From an uncultured Bacteroidota bacterium (GTDB lineage Bacteria > Bacteroidota > Bacteroidia > Flavobacteriales > Flavobacteriaceae): 64,000 nucleotides of DNA. A program made the position numbers and the translations under genes. The stretch covers positions 1 to 64,000 of the forward strand of contig CACMHY010000004.1 in assembly GCA_902613595.1 (NCBI GenBank). The letters run 5' to 3'. Position 1 is the stretch's first letter; each line of letters opens with the position of its first letter. Of the stretch, positions 9,276-17,054 are shown piece by piece. The notes under the pieces are model-generated. The model searched no databases and was not told the DNA's origin. It saw only the letters and a list, made by a program, of their open reading frames with translations.

Positions 9276-10025
9276 CTATCTCTCTGAAAGAACCAATCTT
9301 AATACTTGACTCCGTTTTATTTTTCTCAAACTAAGAATATTCTTATATGTTGAGAGCATAGTTTTACTCATGGGACTTGTTTGATCCATCATGTCATAAA
9401 TATCTGAAATCGAATCAAAAAACCTTGCAACAATGTAACTAGCCGCGTCTATATTATTGTTTCTAGGCGATACGATTTTGTGTAATCCCCAACCTTTAAC
9501 TTTTTTGTTTGCTTTTTGTAAAGGGAGGAATGTCTTCAATTCGGTTTGCTCATATTCATAAAAATCAAGTGGATTAACCATCATCCAATCTAGAACAACT
9601 AGTTTTGGTGGGTCTTGATTAGCCGCTGGAACAAACCCTCCTTTATATGAAGTCATAACAGATCCTGATTTTACAACTCTTTCTCCCCATCTGGCTCTAG
9701 CCATTTTTAACTCACTTTCGGAAAATATTTCTTCTCCTCCTGAATAATTATATAAATTCTCTGGATCTTCAAGGTGTGCGTATACAAATGTAGTATGCGG
9801 TTCCCCATATCTAGGATTTTCAAGTCTCCACATATCCCATCCAATTTTACTTCCATTATCTATAGCTTGCTTGTGCAATTTTGAAAAATATTTTTTTTCA
9901 CTATCAATGTGAGCTTGAGCATCTTCATTTTTGACCGTTACATAATGAAGTCCCACATACATTCTTTGTTGTGCATAAGAAAAACTCATGCAAGAAACTA
10001 AAAAGAGATTAATAAGTTTTTTCAT
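9276..10025 (-). CDS. Secreted hypothetical protein
   Basis: A 249-residue protein from the ATG at 10025. The track's earlier start at 10061 overlaps the promoter-like element. It has a signal peptide (MKKLINLFLVSCMSFSYAQQ). The mature part has no motif I can name. Two halves begin with similar strand patterns (YVGLHYVTVKN and KLVVLDWMMVNP), which might be a duplicated dimeric alpha/beta-barrel-like domain as in NIPSNAP-type proteins, but this is a guess from pattern alone. It is monocistronic and ends at a shared terminator. Confidence 0.6.
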   Translation of the reverse strand: MKKLINLFLVSCMSFSYAQQRMYVGLHYVTVKNEDAQAHIDSEKKYFSKLHKQAIDNGSKIGWDMWRLENPRYGEPHTTFVYAHLEDPENLYNYSGGEEIFSESELKMARARWGERVVKSGSVMTSYKGGFVPAANQDPPKLVVLDWMMVNPLDFYEYEQTELKTFLPLQKANKKVKGWGLHKIVSPRNNNIDAASYIVARFFDSISDIYDMMDQTSPMSKTMLSTYKNILSLRKIKRSQVLRLVLSER

Positions 10026-10051
10026 TTTAATTGATTTATGATTAATAAAAG

Positions 10052-10066
10052 CAATATACAAATAAG
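10052..10066 (-). promoter_or_regulatory. Promoter-like element before the 249-aa secreted protein
   Basis: Minus strand CTTATTTGTATATTG, 27 bases before the ATG. It matches the elements before the M20 peptidase and the MFS gene nearly base for base. Confidence 0.45.
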
Positions 10067-10179
10067 TAATACAACTTTGTTTTAAATTCTATGCATAAGG
10101 GATTCTTTGAGTTCAAACTTTGCAAAAATTATCGAACTACAGATTTATAATTAATTAATGTTTTGTAACAATTTTTAAT

Positions 10180-10500
10180 TCAATATAACAAGTGCTTTTT
10201 TTGATTATTTCTCCATCCCGACTGAGATTTATACTTTACAAAAAAAATTTTCAAGTCACTTTGTGATGAATAATTCACAAAATATATCTTCTTGTTGGAT
10301 TGTGAAGGGTATTTTACAAAATACCATAAACCCTTGTTGCCTTTTGATTGAGATGGATAATCTACTTTAAAAACCTTTAAATCAGACTGAGATTCATAAT
10401 CAACAACAAACACTTTAATATCAGATTGAGATGGATAATCTACCGAAAATATCTTTTGAGAGAACCCGAAAAAAGGTAACAATAGAATAATGTATTTCAT
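10180..10500 (-). CDS. Secreted DUF6150-type repeat protein
   Basis: A 106-residue protein with a signal peptide (about 1-14) followed by six consecutive units of roughly 13-18 residues built on the pattern K[VI][FY].V.Y.SQS (VDYPSQSDIKVFV, VDYESQSDLKVFK, VKYPSQSNKKIYF and so on) and a final SQSGWRN. Such tandem YxSQ(A/S) repeats are the mark of the DUF6150 family, to my recollection. Its function is unknown. The regular alternation predicts a small beta-solenoid or propeller-like fold. Most relatives I recall carry SQAD where this has SQSD. It is alone in its transcription unit. Confidence 0.7.
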   Translation of the reverse strand: MKYIILLLPFFGFSQKIFSVDYPSQSDIKVFVVDYESQSDLKVFKVDYPSQSKGNKGLWYFVKYPSQSNKKIYFVNYSSQSDLKIFFVKYKSQSGWRNNQKKHLLY

Positions 10501-10593
10501 TATTTATAAAGTTAAAAAATAAAAAATCTTTAAAATTAATACTATCAGAATTGCTTTTTAGTAACTATGCTCTTACTAATAATAATCAAAAAA

Positions 10594-12159
10594 TTATTGT
10601 TGAGATGACAGCAATCCGTTTTCAATCGAATTAATCCTAAACTCTTCAATTTCAGATTTGATGTGTTCATTATCATAAATATCTGATGCAGTATCAAGAA
10701 TGTGAGGATGATCAGTTGCAACATTATTTAATTCTTCAGGATCTACAGATAAGTTGTATAGCTCTAGGGTGTGGTTTTCCCCAGACCGTTTTAAATTTCT
10801 TCTAATAATTTTCCAATCTCCCATTCTAATAGCTACTTGACCTCCATATTCTGGGAATTCCCAATACAGAAAATTATGCACACTTTGTTCTTTTTTACCT
10901 AAAAGTGTTGGCAGAAAACTTATACCATCTGTTTCTGGGATATTTCTATAATTAATAAGTTCAAGTAATGTTGCCATGACATCATATTGAGCAGAAATAT
11001 GATTCGTTATACTTCCTGGTTTAATTTTTTTATTCCAAGTTGCAATCATTGGGACTCTTATCCCTCCTTCGTAAACAAAACCTTTCCCTCTTCCAAATGA
11101 TTCCCCAAATATTCCTGAACTATTAAAGTATTCTCCATCAGTACCACCAGAGTATGTTACACCATTGTCCGAGGAAAATAATATTATAGTATTATCATAT
11201 AAGTTTTCATCCTTTAAATACTTTATCAATTTACCTATATTCTCGTCCAAATAAGAAATCATGGCAGCATATGCTGCTCTAGGGTTTTGATGAGGAAAAT
11301 ATCCATTTTGTCCCAAGTAAGGTTCTTCTTCCTCAAACTTTTCTTTGTAAAAATCTATCCAATTTTGAGGGGCCTGAAGAGCGTTATGAGGTATAGGCGT
11401 TGCCCAATACAAAAAGAAGGGGTTTTGCTTATTTTCAGAAACAAAACTTATCATTTCTTTAAACATCAATTCTGGGGCATATTCATTTAACATAAATTTC
11501 GAATAACTTTTTGGATCATGTGGATCTGCTCCTTTAGCAAGTTTTGTATTTGGAGGTATTGTGTCATTATTTAAGTGAACTCTATTTTCGTTCTTATATA
11601 AATGTACAGGATAATAGGTATGGGCTTGACGTTGGCAATTATAACCAAAGAAAAAATCAAATCCCATTTTGGTAGGTATGGAATTAGTATGGGGCGCTCC
11701 AAGACCCCATTTCCCAATCATTCCAGTAGTGTATCCCTCTTTTTGTAATAATTGAGGAAACAAAATTGTATTCGCAGGTATAGGACGTTGCCCTTCTAAT
11801 GTAGAATCAATTATCATCTCACGATAATCCCAGACATTCCCTCTTTCTTTCCATTCATCATTGCCTCTGATATATGAATGCCCTGCATGTTTTCCTGTAA
11901 GTAGCATATATCTAGCTGGAGCACATACGGGAGCTCCAGTATAGTGTTGTGTGAAAATCATACCATTGCGCGCTAGTTCATCAAGATTTGGAGTTTCAAT
12001 TTTTTCTTGTCCATAAACGCCAATATCACCATATCCTAAATCGTCTGCAAGAATATAGATTATATTGGGTTTAGATCCTGATTTTTCTTGTTTAACATCA
12101 GCATTGCAACTCAAAAAGAGAAAAGCTAATAAATGGAAGAAAAATCTAAATTTTATCAT
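10594..12159 (-). CDS. S1-family sulfatase, lipoprotein
   Basis: A 521-residue type I sulfatase. A lipobox Cys at about residue 18 (FLFLSC) anchors it. NIIYILADDLGYGD supplies the metal-binding aspartates (39-40). The formylglycine motif C-A-P-A-R lies at 79-83, followed by LLTGK, so it should need a formylglycine-generating enzyme encoded elsewhere. Other family blocks are GKWGLG, SSDNG and a C-terminal ELYNLSVDPEE. It probably desulfates a sulfated polysaccharide or small sulfate ester outside the cytoplasm. No SusCD pair or glycoside hydrolase is beside it, so no substrate can be proposed. Single gene. Confidence 0.92.
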   Translation of the reverse strand: MIKFRFFFHLLAFLFLSCNADVKQEKSGSKPNIIYILADDLGYGDIGVYGQEKIETPNLDELARNGMIFTQHYTGAPVCAPARYMLLTGKHAGHSYIRGNDEWKERGNVWDYREMIIDSTLEGQRPIPANTILFPQLLQKEGYTTGMIGKWGLGAPHTNSIPTKMGFDFFFGYNCQRQAHTYYPVHLYKNENRVHLNNDTIPPNTKLAKGADPHDPKSYSKFMLNEYAPELMFKEMISFVSENKQNPFFLYWATPIPHNALQAPQNWIDFYKEKFEEEEPYLGQNGYFPHQNPRAAYAAMISYLDENIGKLIKYLKDENLYDNTIILFSSDNGVTYSGGTDGEYFNSSGIFGESFGRGKGFVYEGGIRVPMIATWNKKIKPGSITNHISAQYDVMATLLELINYRNIPETDGISFLPTLLGKKEQSVHNFLYWEFPEYGGQVAIRMGDWKIIRRNLKRSGENHTLELYNLSVDPEELNNVATDHPHILDTASDIYDNEHIKSEIEEFRINSIENGLLSSQQ

Positions 12160-12286
12160 TATAATATCTTCAATTCAGGGGAATATAACTATAATTTAAT
12201 TATCAACTGGTATTAGCTTGTAATGATATAATTGTGTTTCTTCAAATAGAAAAATCCTACCCTAGGTAAAGCGGTTTTAGTTAAGA

Positions 12287-12790
12287 CTAGTCCATAGTTT
12301 TCTTTTCACCACATATCTCCTGGCCATAAAGTTGTTTTACGAAAAGTAAATCTGATAGATATTCAGTAATACTACTTACTTTTCCTTCATCATTTATGCT
12401 GTATAACCAAATGTAATCATTATTGTACTCACCATTGACACCCTCAGCCTCTCCAGATAACACTATCGCCGAACCATTAACGCCAGAAATTATTTTCTCC
12501 ACATTTCCTTTCCAACCATTTTTTAATAGAGATTGAAATGCTCCCGCAGTTTTGAGAAGCTCTTCATAAGTGTAAGTTCCAGATATATCCAGCTCACCTC
12601 TTAAAGTAAAGGTAAAATCATCACTAATTGTTGATTCAAACACATCAAAATCAGCAGTATTATATGCTTTAAAATTCTTTGAAACAATGGAGTTATTCCT
12701 TTCAATTAAAATCTCATTTTCGCTTTTTAATGTTTTTTGCTCGCAAGAAATAATTGAGATAATCAGAATTAGTAAAAAAAGATTTTTCAT
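12287..12790 (-). CDS. NTF2/SnoaL-like lipoprotein
   Basis: A 167-residue lipoprotein (MKNLFLLILIISIISC), starting at the ATG at 12790 rather than 12799. The mature part fits the NTF2-like fold: an N-terminal helix pair with NFKAYNTADFDVFESTISDDF followed by a curved beta-sheet. Proteins of this kind are often annotated nuclear transport factor 2 family or SnoaL-like. Ligand and activity are unknown. Its promoter-like element belongs to the same group as those of the neighbouring exported proteins. Confidence 0.65.
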   Translation of the reverse strand: MKNLFLLILIISIISCEQKTLKSENEILIERNNSIVSKNFKAYNTADFDVFESTISDDFTFTLRGELDISGTYTYEELLKTAGAFQSLLKNGWKGNVEKIISGVNGSAIVLSGEAEGVNGEYNNDYIWLYSINDEGKVSSITEYLSDLLFVKQLYGQEICGEKKTMD

Positions 12791-12818
12791 TTTAGACAAT
12801 TTAAAGTTAATAACAAAT

Positions 12819-12832
12819 AATATACAAGTTAG
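12819..12832 (-). promoter_or_regulatory. Promoter-like element before the NTF2-like lipoprotein
   Basis: Minus strand CTAACTTGTATATT, 29 bases before the ATG at 12790. A member of the locally shared CTnnyTTGTAyATT group. Confidence 0.35.
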
Positions 12833-12866
12833 TCCCTAAATTTAAAGAAAAACAATATATAGTTAT

Positions 12867-13805
12867 TTAGTTTGTTTTTAAATCATAAATAATATTCATT
12901 ATAAAATCCTCTTTTGTTATATTACCTGGACCTTTTAATTCCGATTTAATTTCATCCATTATTTGTTCCACAGATAATCCTTGAGAGAGACCTTTCTCAG
13001 TTTTTTCATAATGTTCTTGAAGAATATTTTTCAAGGTTATAACATCACCAACATTACAAACCGCTCCATGGCCAGGTATTATTTTTGTTCGTTGATTTGA
13101 GATGGCAATAATTTGGTTTAAAACATTAATGAATCCCTTAAAACTACCCCCATCATTTAAATCAACATAAGGATATCCATAGGTTACAAATGAATCACCT
13201 GCGTGAATTACATTATTCTTTTTAAAAAATACTATTGTGTCTCCGTCAGTATGGCCTGGGCCAAAATTCGAAAGCTGTATTTCTTCATCTTCAACATAAA
13301 TTTTCATAGTTGAATTGTAAACAGTTGAGGGGAGTGCAAAATCTGGGTATTTATCTTGTACCATATTATAATCGTGTTGGGGATGACCATAAAGCTTGGA
13401 TTTCCTTTTAAGCCTTTTCCTAACATTTTCGTGAGAAACAATCGGTATTCCTTTCTTGCCAAATGCTTTATTGCCGTCAACGTGATCGTAATGAAAATGT
13501 GTATTGATGATAAAGCTTATATCTTTTTTACTTATAGAATTAATCGTTTCTAAAATTAAATCCTCAATAATTTCCCATTGATCATCAACTAATACTAATC
13601 CTTTATCGTAAATAAAAACCCCGATGTTTCCAGCAACTCCACCAATAGGTTTAATCATAAAAAAAGTTTCATTAATTTTAATAATCTCTTCGCCTAGGTT
13701 ATTTTTCACCTCTTTTTCCACTTTTCTGAAAGCCTCAAGATCTTTATCTGATTTTTGGGCAAGTGAAAATGAAGAAAAGAAGATTAAAAAAATTAGATTT
13801 CTCAT
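12867..13805 (-). CDS. Secreted metallo-beta-lactamase-fold hydrolase
   Basis: A 312-residue exported MBL-fold enzyme with a signal peptide (about 1-16, SSFSLAQ). The zinc signature H103-F-H-Y-D-H108 (NTHFHYDHVDGN) is intact, followed by GHTDGDT (third His) and an IPGHG block. The overall form (VLVDDQW in place of the usual IDTG) resembles periplasmic subclass B-like MBL hydrolases common in Bacteroidota. Substrate unknown, and beta-lactam hydrolysis should not be assumed. A promoter-like element lies 25 bases upstream, and beyond it a run of helically phased T-tracts. Confidence 0.85.
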   Translation of the reverse strand: MRNLIFLIFFSSFSLAQKSDKDLEAFRKVEKEVKNNLGEEIIKINETFFMIKPIGGVAGNIGVFIYDKGLVLVDDQWEIIEDLILETINSISKKDISFIINTHFHYDHVDGNKAFGKKGIPIVSHENVRKRLKRKSKLYGHPQHDYNMVQDKYPDFALPSTVYNSTMKIYVEDEEIQLSNFGPGHTDGDTIVFFKKNNVIHAGDSFVTYGYPYVDLNDGGSFKGFINVLNQIIAISNQRTKIIPGHGAVCNVGDVITLKNILQEHYEKTEKGLSQGLSVEQIMDEIKSELKGPGNITKEDFIMNIIYDLKTN

Positions 13806-13830
13806 TTTGTATAATTTATGGTTGCATATA

Positions 13831-13844
13831 AATGTACAAATTAG
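13831..13844 (-). promoter_or_regulatory. Promoter-like element before the secreted MBL hydrolase
   Basis: Minus strand CTAATTTGTACATT, 25 bases before the ATG. It is in the same group as 8316-8330, 10052-10066 and 12819-12832. Confidence 0.4.
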
Positions 13845-13962
13845 TGTCTGGACTTCATGAAAGCATATGCCTATGTTTTAGAAATTAAAAGATTTTTAAA
13901 AGTGTAGCTACGAGATAAATAAGTAAAGAAGATTCTCTCAACCACTAAAATCAAAAATTACA

Positions 13963-14056
13963 ATTTTTTGTCACTTTTTGGCCATTTTTGATCATTTTTC
14001 ATTCATTTTTAGTCATTTTTGGTCATTTTTGGCTATTTTTTGATACTTTTTGAATT
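13963..14056. repeat. Phased T-tract tandem array, about 9 units of 10-11 bp
   Basis: About nine head-to-tail units on the theme TTTTTGGTCA (TTTTTGGCCA, TTTTTGATCA, TTTTTAGTCA, TTTTTGGCTA and so on). The T-tracts recur every 10-11 bases, one helical turn, which predicts intrinsically curved DNA. The array lies between the secreted MBL hydrolase promoter and the downstream repeat of the HUH gene. No ORF covers it. Confidence 0.8.
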
Positions 14057-14060
14057 TGGA

Positions 14061-14200
14061 TTATATCTAAATATACACCCAATTGGCTCTAAGAAAAAAG
14101 CGTTCTACAAAACCCACCCCTCCGTCTGGTATTTAGACTGTAAGGAAAGTTTTTAAGTCTTCTCTTTAAATACAAAGTCATAGTCAACGTTCTTTCCTAA
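14061..14200 (-). repeat. Direct repeat copy A: 3' fragment of the HUH gene plus its downstream DNA
   Basis: This 140-bp block matches 15765-15903 in the same orientation. The outer 35 bases (TTATATCTAAATATACA onward) differ at about one position. The middle differs but can form a hairpin in each copy. The inner part encodes GKNVDYDFVFKEKT plus stop, a relic of the HUH protein's end (GKDVDYDFVFKGKS). The FG-GAP gene ends 12 bases from this relic, so the rest of the second HUH copy is missing. Confidence 0.85.
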
Positions 14201-14212
14201 ACCTAGTGAGCT

Positions 14213-15721
14213 TTAATCGACTTTTATTAACTCTCCATTGATGAGTTCCCATTCGTGATAAAAAAACCTTGGGTTTTCACTGTACAATAACTCATGGTCT
14301 TCTACTTGTTTAGGAATATTATTTCGTAATTCTATAACACCATCTTTATCATAATCACTAATTTCTAAATACACATTCCAAAAGCCTGTTTCGGATTTGT
14401 TTTCTTGCATAAATTTGGTTGTATTATCGACATATTCGCCATCAATAAACTCTAATATTTGAATATACCAACCCTTTTGTGAATTCCGTATTCGGTTTGT
14501 AATAATTTCAATACTTCCATTTCCGTCAAGGTCATAGAAATCAGCATCATAAACTTGATCCCATTCTCCTGCTAATGGGATGGTATAAACTTGACCTTCA
14601 AAATTAATTCCGTTACCAATAAGAACTTGAGAAGAATAATACACATCTTGAGTTCCATTGCTCATTGATTCTTCTCCTTCTTCAGCACTCATAAAAAAGA
14701 AATCAAGGATTCCATCTTCGTTGATGTCAAACATTTCACCATTTATAAAGACTTTACCGTACTGGTTCTTATATAAACCTAAATCTTTAAATTCGGTAAA
14801 ATTGCCCAATCCATCATTTTCTAGAACCATAAAAGCATATTCGTACATACTAGCGGTAGTAAGTAAAACATCAAGGTCTCCGTCATTATCAAAATCTCCA
14901 CTTGAGCCTCCATGAAAAAAGTTACTGAATTCTGTTAACCTTTTTTCTGTAAATTCTCCAGAGGCAGAGTTTTGTAGGAGTACAGGGTATTCACCTGAAA
15001 AAGGAGGATAATCCCATCCGTGACCGATTAAAAAAATATCAGGGTATGTATCGTTATTATAGTCTCCCAACAAAATTTTTCTACCATGGATGAGTCCGTA
15101 AAATTTATTCGAATTAACATCATCTAAGATCATATTGCCTTCACAATCTCCTAAGAAAAAAGAAATTAATTGACGGTTATCATTGTTATTGTAATCGTTT
15201 TCATATGATACTAAGTCCAAAAAGCCATCTCCATTGTAATCAAGCATTATCTTTTCTGTACCGTATTTATGTAAATAATGAGTTGGGTATTGAGCTACTT
15301 GATTTAAATCCAAGGGATGAGAAATTTTAAATGTGTGGTATGATGGCAATAAATAATCTCGAGGTTCTTCACTAAGGCAGATGAATTCAAATAGAGCTTC
15401 TATTGTGCTGTTTGAATTCAAAGTAAATGAGATTGTTTGATTTAAAGAGTTGTTCCCTTCCCATCCAATAAATTTATATCCCTCAGAGGGAGTAGCTGTA
15501 ACAGTAATCTCAGTCCCCTCATCATACTTGCCTCCCTCAGTAGAAACAGAACCGCCCTCTCCAGCTGAAACTGTCAAAGTATATTGTGTTGGAGCTGGTG
15601 TTTCAGGCTCTTGGGTTTGAACAACACTAGATGCACCAGAGTCATCATCATCTGATGAACAAGAATAAATGTAAACGGATAACATGATAACTACACTTAT
15701 GGGTAATAAAGCTCTTTTCAT
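14213..15721 (-). CDS. FG-GAP/VCBS-repeat lipoprotein with an InlB B-repeat-like domain
   Basis: A 502-residue lipoprotein starting at the ATG at 15721, since the track's upstream extension reads through a repeat. The lipobox ends YIYSCSSDDDDSG, a linker often seen on exported Bacteroidota proteins. Residues of about 45-110 form a divergent InlB B-repeat-like domain (GEGGSVSTEGGKYDEGTEIT.TA.P..GYKF.GW). The rest carries FG-GAP-type calcium-loop repeats (DYNGDGFLD, DFDNDGDLD, DINEDGILD, DYDKDG). Probably a surface-exposed adhesin or binding protein. It sits exactly between two direct repeats derived from a HUH endonuclease gene and looks like cargo or an insertion. Confidence 0.8.
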   Translation of the reverse strand: MKRALLPISVVIMLSVYIYSCSSDDDDSGASSVVQTQEPETPAPTQYTLTVSAGEGGSVSTEGGKYDEGTEITVTATPSEGYKFIGWEGNNSLNQTISFTLNSNSTIEALFEFICLSEEPRDYLLPSYHTFKISHPLDLNQVAQYPTHYLHKYGTEKIMLDYNGDGFLDLVSYENDYNNNDNRQLISFFLGDCEGNMILDDVNSNKFYGLIHGRKILLGDYNNDTYPDIFLIGHGWDYPPFSGEYPVLLQNSASGEFTEKRLTEFSNFFHGGSSGDFDNDGDLDVLLTTASMYEYAFMVLENDGLGNFTEFKDLGLYKNQYGKVFINGEMFDINEDGILDFFFMSAEEGEESMSNGTQDVYYSSQVLIGNGINFEGQVYTIPLAGEWDQVYDADFYDLDGNGSIEIITNRIRNSQKGWYIQILEFIDGEYVDNTTKFMQENKSETGFWNVYLEISDYDKDGVIELRNNIPKQVEDHELLYSENPRFFYHEWELINGELIKVD

Positions 15722-15764
15722 TGAATTGATTATGTATAGAAGTAAAAGATAATAAATGTTTAGG

Positions 15765-15903
15765 TTATATCTAAATATACATCCAATTGGCTCTAAGAAG
15801 AACCATTCTACAAAACCCACCACTACTAAAATAAATTTTCTACTAGAGAAAGTTTTTAACTTTTCCCTTTAAATACAAAGTCGTAGTCAACATCTTTACC
15901 AAA
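15765..15903 (-). repeat. Direct repeat copy B: end of the HUH gene and its downstream DNA
   Basis: The intact counterpart of copy A. It covers the last 16 codons of the HUH gene and about 90 bases beyond its stop, including an imperfect hairpin (GAAAAGTT...AACTTTC on the minus strand) just after the stop. Together the two copies bracket the FG-GAP lipoprotein gene. Confidence 0.85.
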
Positions 15904-16230
15904 GTGCTTCACAACATATTTGCAAACCTCATCTTTATCATAGATAGGTTGGTAATCTCCTACAGATACATTCCCTAGTCCAAATCTAATTTCTTTATAA
16001 GTCATACCTGTATTTGTATCAATTAGCATGTGTACATGTTTATTAGTGTGATCCCCTTTATCCCTCTCACTCACATAGAAAACATTTTTTACTTTGTATG
16101 TAGAGGAAATAAGTTTATTAATCCAGTTGCGAGCAGTCATAAGGTGAAATTTGTAATGGGTTCTACAAGTTATAAGGTAGTTCCAATCAAATATTCTAAG
16201 AAATTCAGCATATCCGTTCTTCATTTTCAT
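15856..16230 (-). CDS. Small HUH-endonuclease-like (Rep/transposase-type) protein
   Basis: A 124-residue protein from the ATG at 16230 (16224 is also possible). It shows the three marks of single-tyrosine HUH nucleases in order: an N-terminal hydrophobic strand WNYLITCR, the HUH motif in NKHVHMLID, and a late Tyr-Lys motif CKYVVKHFGK, the usual YxxK of Rep proteins. HUH enzymes nick single-stranded DNA at hairpin-associated sites and move or replicate DNA by rolling-circle or peel-and-paste mechanisms. It is shorter than most Rep proteins and close to IS200/REP-associated transposases in size. Its 3' end is duplicated at 14.15 kb. I did not recognise a named family, so the class is inferred from motifs. 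Confidence 0.6.
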   Translation of the reverse strand: MKMKNGYAEFLRIFDWNYLITCRTHYKFHLMTARNWINKLISSTYKVKNVFYVSERDKGDHTNKHVHMLIDTNTGMTYKEIRFGLGNVSVGDYQPIYDKDEVCKYVVKHFGKDVDYDFVFKGKS

Positions 16231-16399
16231 AATGCTTGAGTTCAGGAAATAGAGGATATTAAGGCGTTCTAAAGTTTTTGTCTTAAAAAGTCTTAAAACC
16301 CTGATCATTATTGATAATAAAGCTAGATCAAATACTTGTCCAAAATAGAGCTAATATGCAATTCAAGAAAAAAACTAGGGACAAATCTGTGGACAAATT

Positions 16400-16436
16400 A
16401 AAAAAGGCGCTATCAGTAAATTTTCTGTCAACGCCT
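16400..16436 (-). terminator. Intrinsic terminator after the two-gene tRNA-side module
   Basis: On the minus strand AGGCGTTGACAG pairs with CTGATAGCGCCT (12 positions, one mismatch and two G-T pairs) with an 8-base loop, followed by TTTTTT. It should end transcripts coming from the genes at 17.5-16.6 kb before they reach the HUH gene. Confidence 0.75.
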
Positions 16437-16445
16437 ATTTTTATT

Positions 16446-16459
16446 GGTGGTCCCACCTG
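16446..16459. repeat. 14-bp copy of the tRNA-Met 3' end (att-like)
   Basis: GGTGGTCCCACCTG is identical to 17596-17609, the 3' end of tRNA-Met plus the first bases beyond it. Chance recurrence of a 14-mer within about 1 kb is very unlikely. It looks like the distal attachment remnant left by integration at the tRNA gene. Confidence 0.65.
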
Positions 16460-16514
16460 TCCTCAAAGGGGGGTTGTATATATAATGATAATCAACAAGT
16501 TAACTGATGTAGGT

Positions 16515-16553
16515 GGTTCGGTATCCGAACCATTTTGGTTAGTGTTCCGAACC
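16515..16553. repeat. GGTTCGG motif cluster, left boundary
   Basis: Contains a perfect palindrome GGTTCGG-TAT-CCGAACC (16515-16531) and a further CCGAACC at 16547-16553. The same heptamer recurs at 17025-17031, 17522-17528 and 17534-17540, each time at a gene boundary of the tRNA-side module. Confidence 0.7.
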
Positions 16554-16590
16554 TTCTCAAAAATCAAGATTTTTTGACTACAACCCAGGT

Positions 16591-16992
16591 TCAGGTTCTT
16601 TTAGGACCATTATTTTGAATTGTCCCTTGTAGAAAACAAAAAACTATTCCACCAATAATTGTCCATAATACATCATTCCAATCAAAAACTCCTCTTCCTG
16701 GAGTGTAAATCGTTATAAACTCATTTCCAATTAGACCAATCATAGAAATGATTATTGACCACTTTAATCTATTTCTGTAAATAGATGTATTAGGTTTAAA
16801 AATCTCTGGAATGGTTACATAAAACATACTTGGAAGACCAATACCTGGAAGGAAGTTGGGAATTACTCCAAGAAAATAAATTATAACGTCATTTCCTCCT
16901 TCATAGTTTGGTCTGATGTAATCTTGAACCAATCCAAATGTTAAAAATGTAACTCCAAAAACTAGATAATAAAAATATTTTCTGTTCATCAA
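16591..16992 (-). CDS. Small integral membrane protein, possibly VanZ-like
   Basis: A 133-residue protein with about four membrane helices and a C-terminal FDWNDVLWTIIGG, which resembles the last-helix D.xxTxxG pattern of VanZ-like membrane proteins. That similarity is weak and I would not assign a function. It is the second gene of a two-gene, same-strand module between a tRNA-Met gene and a copy of that tRNA's 3' end. Its stop overlaps the motif GGTTCAGGTT...AGGACCA, which also occurs at the end of the next gene, as if both genes carried the same tail. Confidence 0.6.
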   Translation of the reverse strand: MMNRKYFYYLVFGVTFLTFGLVQDYIRPNYEGGNDVIIYFLGVIPNFLPGIGLPSMFYVTIPEIFKPNTSIYRNRLKWSIIISMIGLIGNEFITIYTPGRGVFDWNDVLWTIIGGIVFCFLQGTIQNNGPKRT

Positions 16993-17024
16993 CTTTCAAA
17001 AATAATTTATTTGTTTTGGATTTA

Positions 17025-17054
17025 GGTTCGGTTCAGGTTTTAAAAGGACCAATT
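17025..17054. repeat. GGTTCGG/GGTTCAGG boundary repeat between the two module genes
   Basis: Reads GGTTCGGTTCAGGTTTTAAA then AGGACCAA. The second half (GGTTCAGGTTnTnnnAGGACCA) recurs at 16588-16609, at the end of the neighbouring gene. GGATTT(A/T)GGTTCGG precedes both start codons. Each small gene therefore has similar sequence at its front and back. Confidence 0.65.

Noticed and set aside
10594-12159. Polysaccharide utilisation locus around the sulfatase
   Set aside because: No SusC/SusD pair, glycoside hydrolase or sensor nearby; the TonB receptor at 18.2 kb is Oar-like and separated by a mobile region.
12867-13805. Beta-lactam resistance gene
   Set aside because: Only the generic MBL zinc motif is seen; the family is very broad and nothing points to beta-lactams.
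13963-14056. CRISPR-like repeat
   Set aside because: Unit is 10-11 bases with no spacers; it is a simple phased tandem repeat.
16311-16577. 88-aa ORF on the + strand
   Set aside because: It runs through the minus-strand terminator, the tRNA-derived repeat and the GGTTCGG palindrome, has no recognisable motif and no start-region support. Most likely chance.
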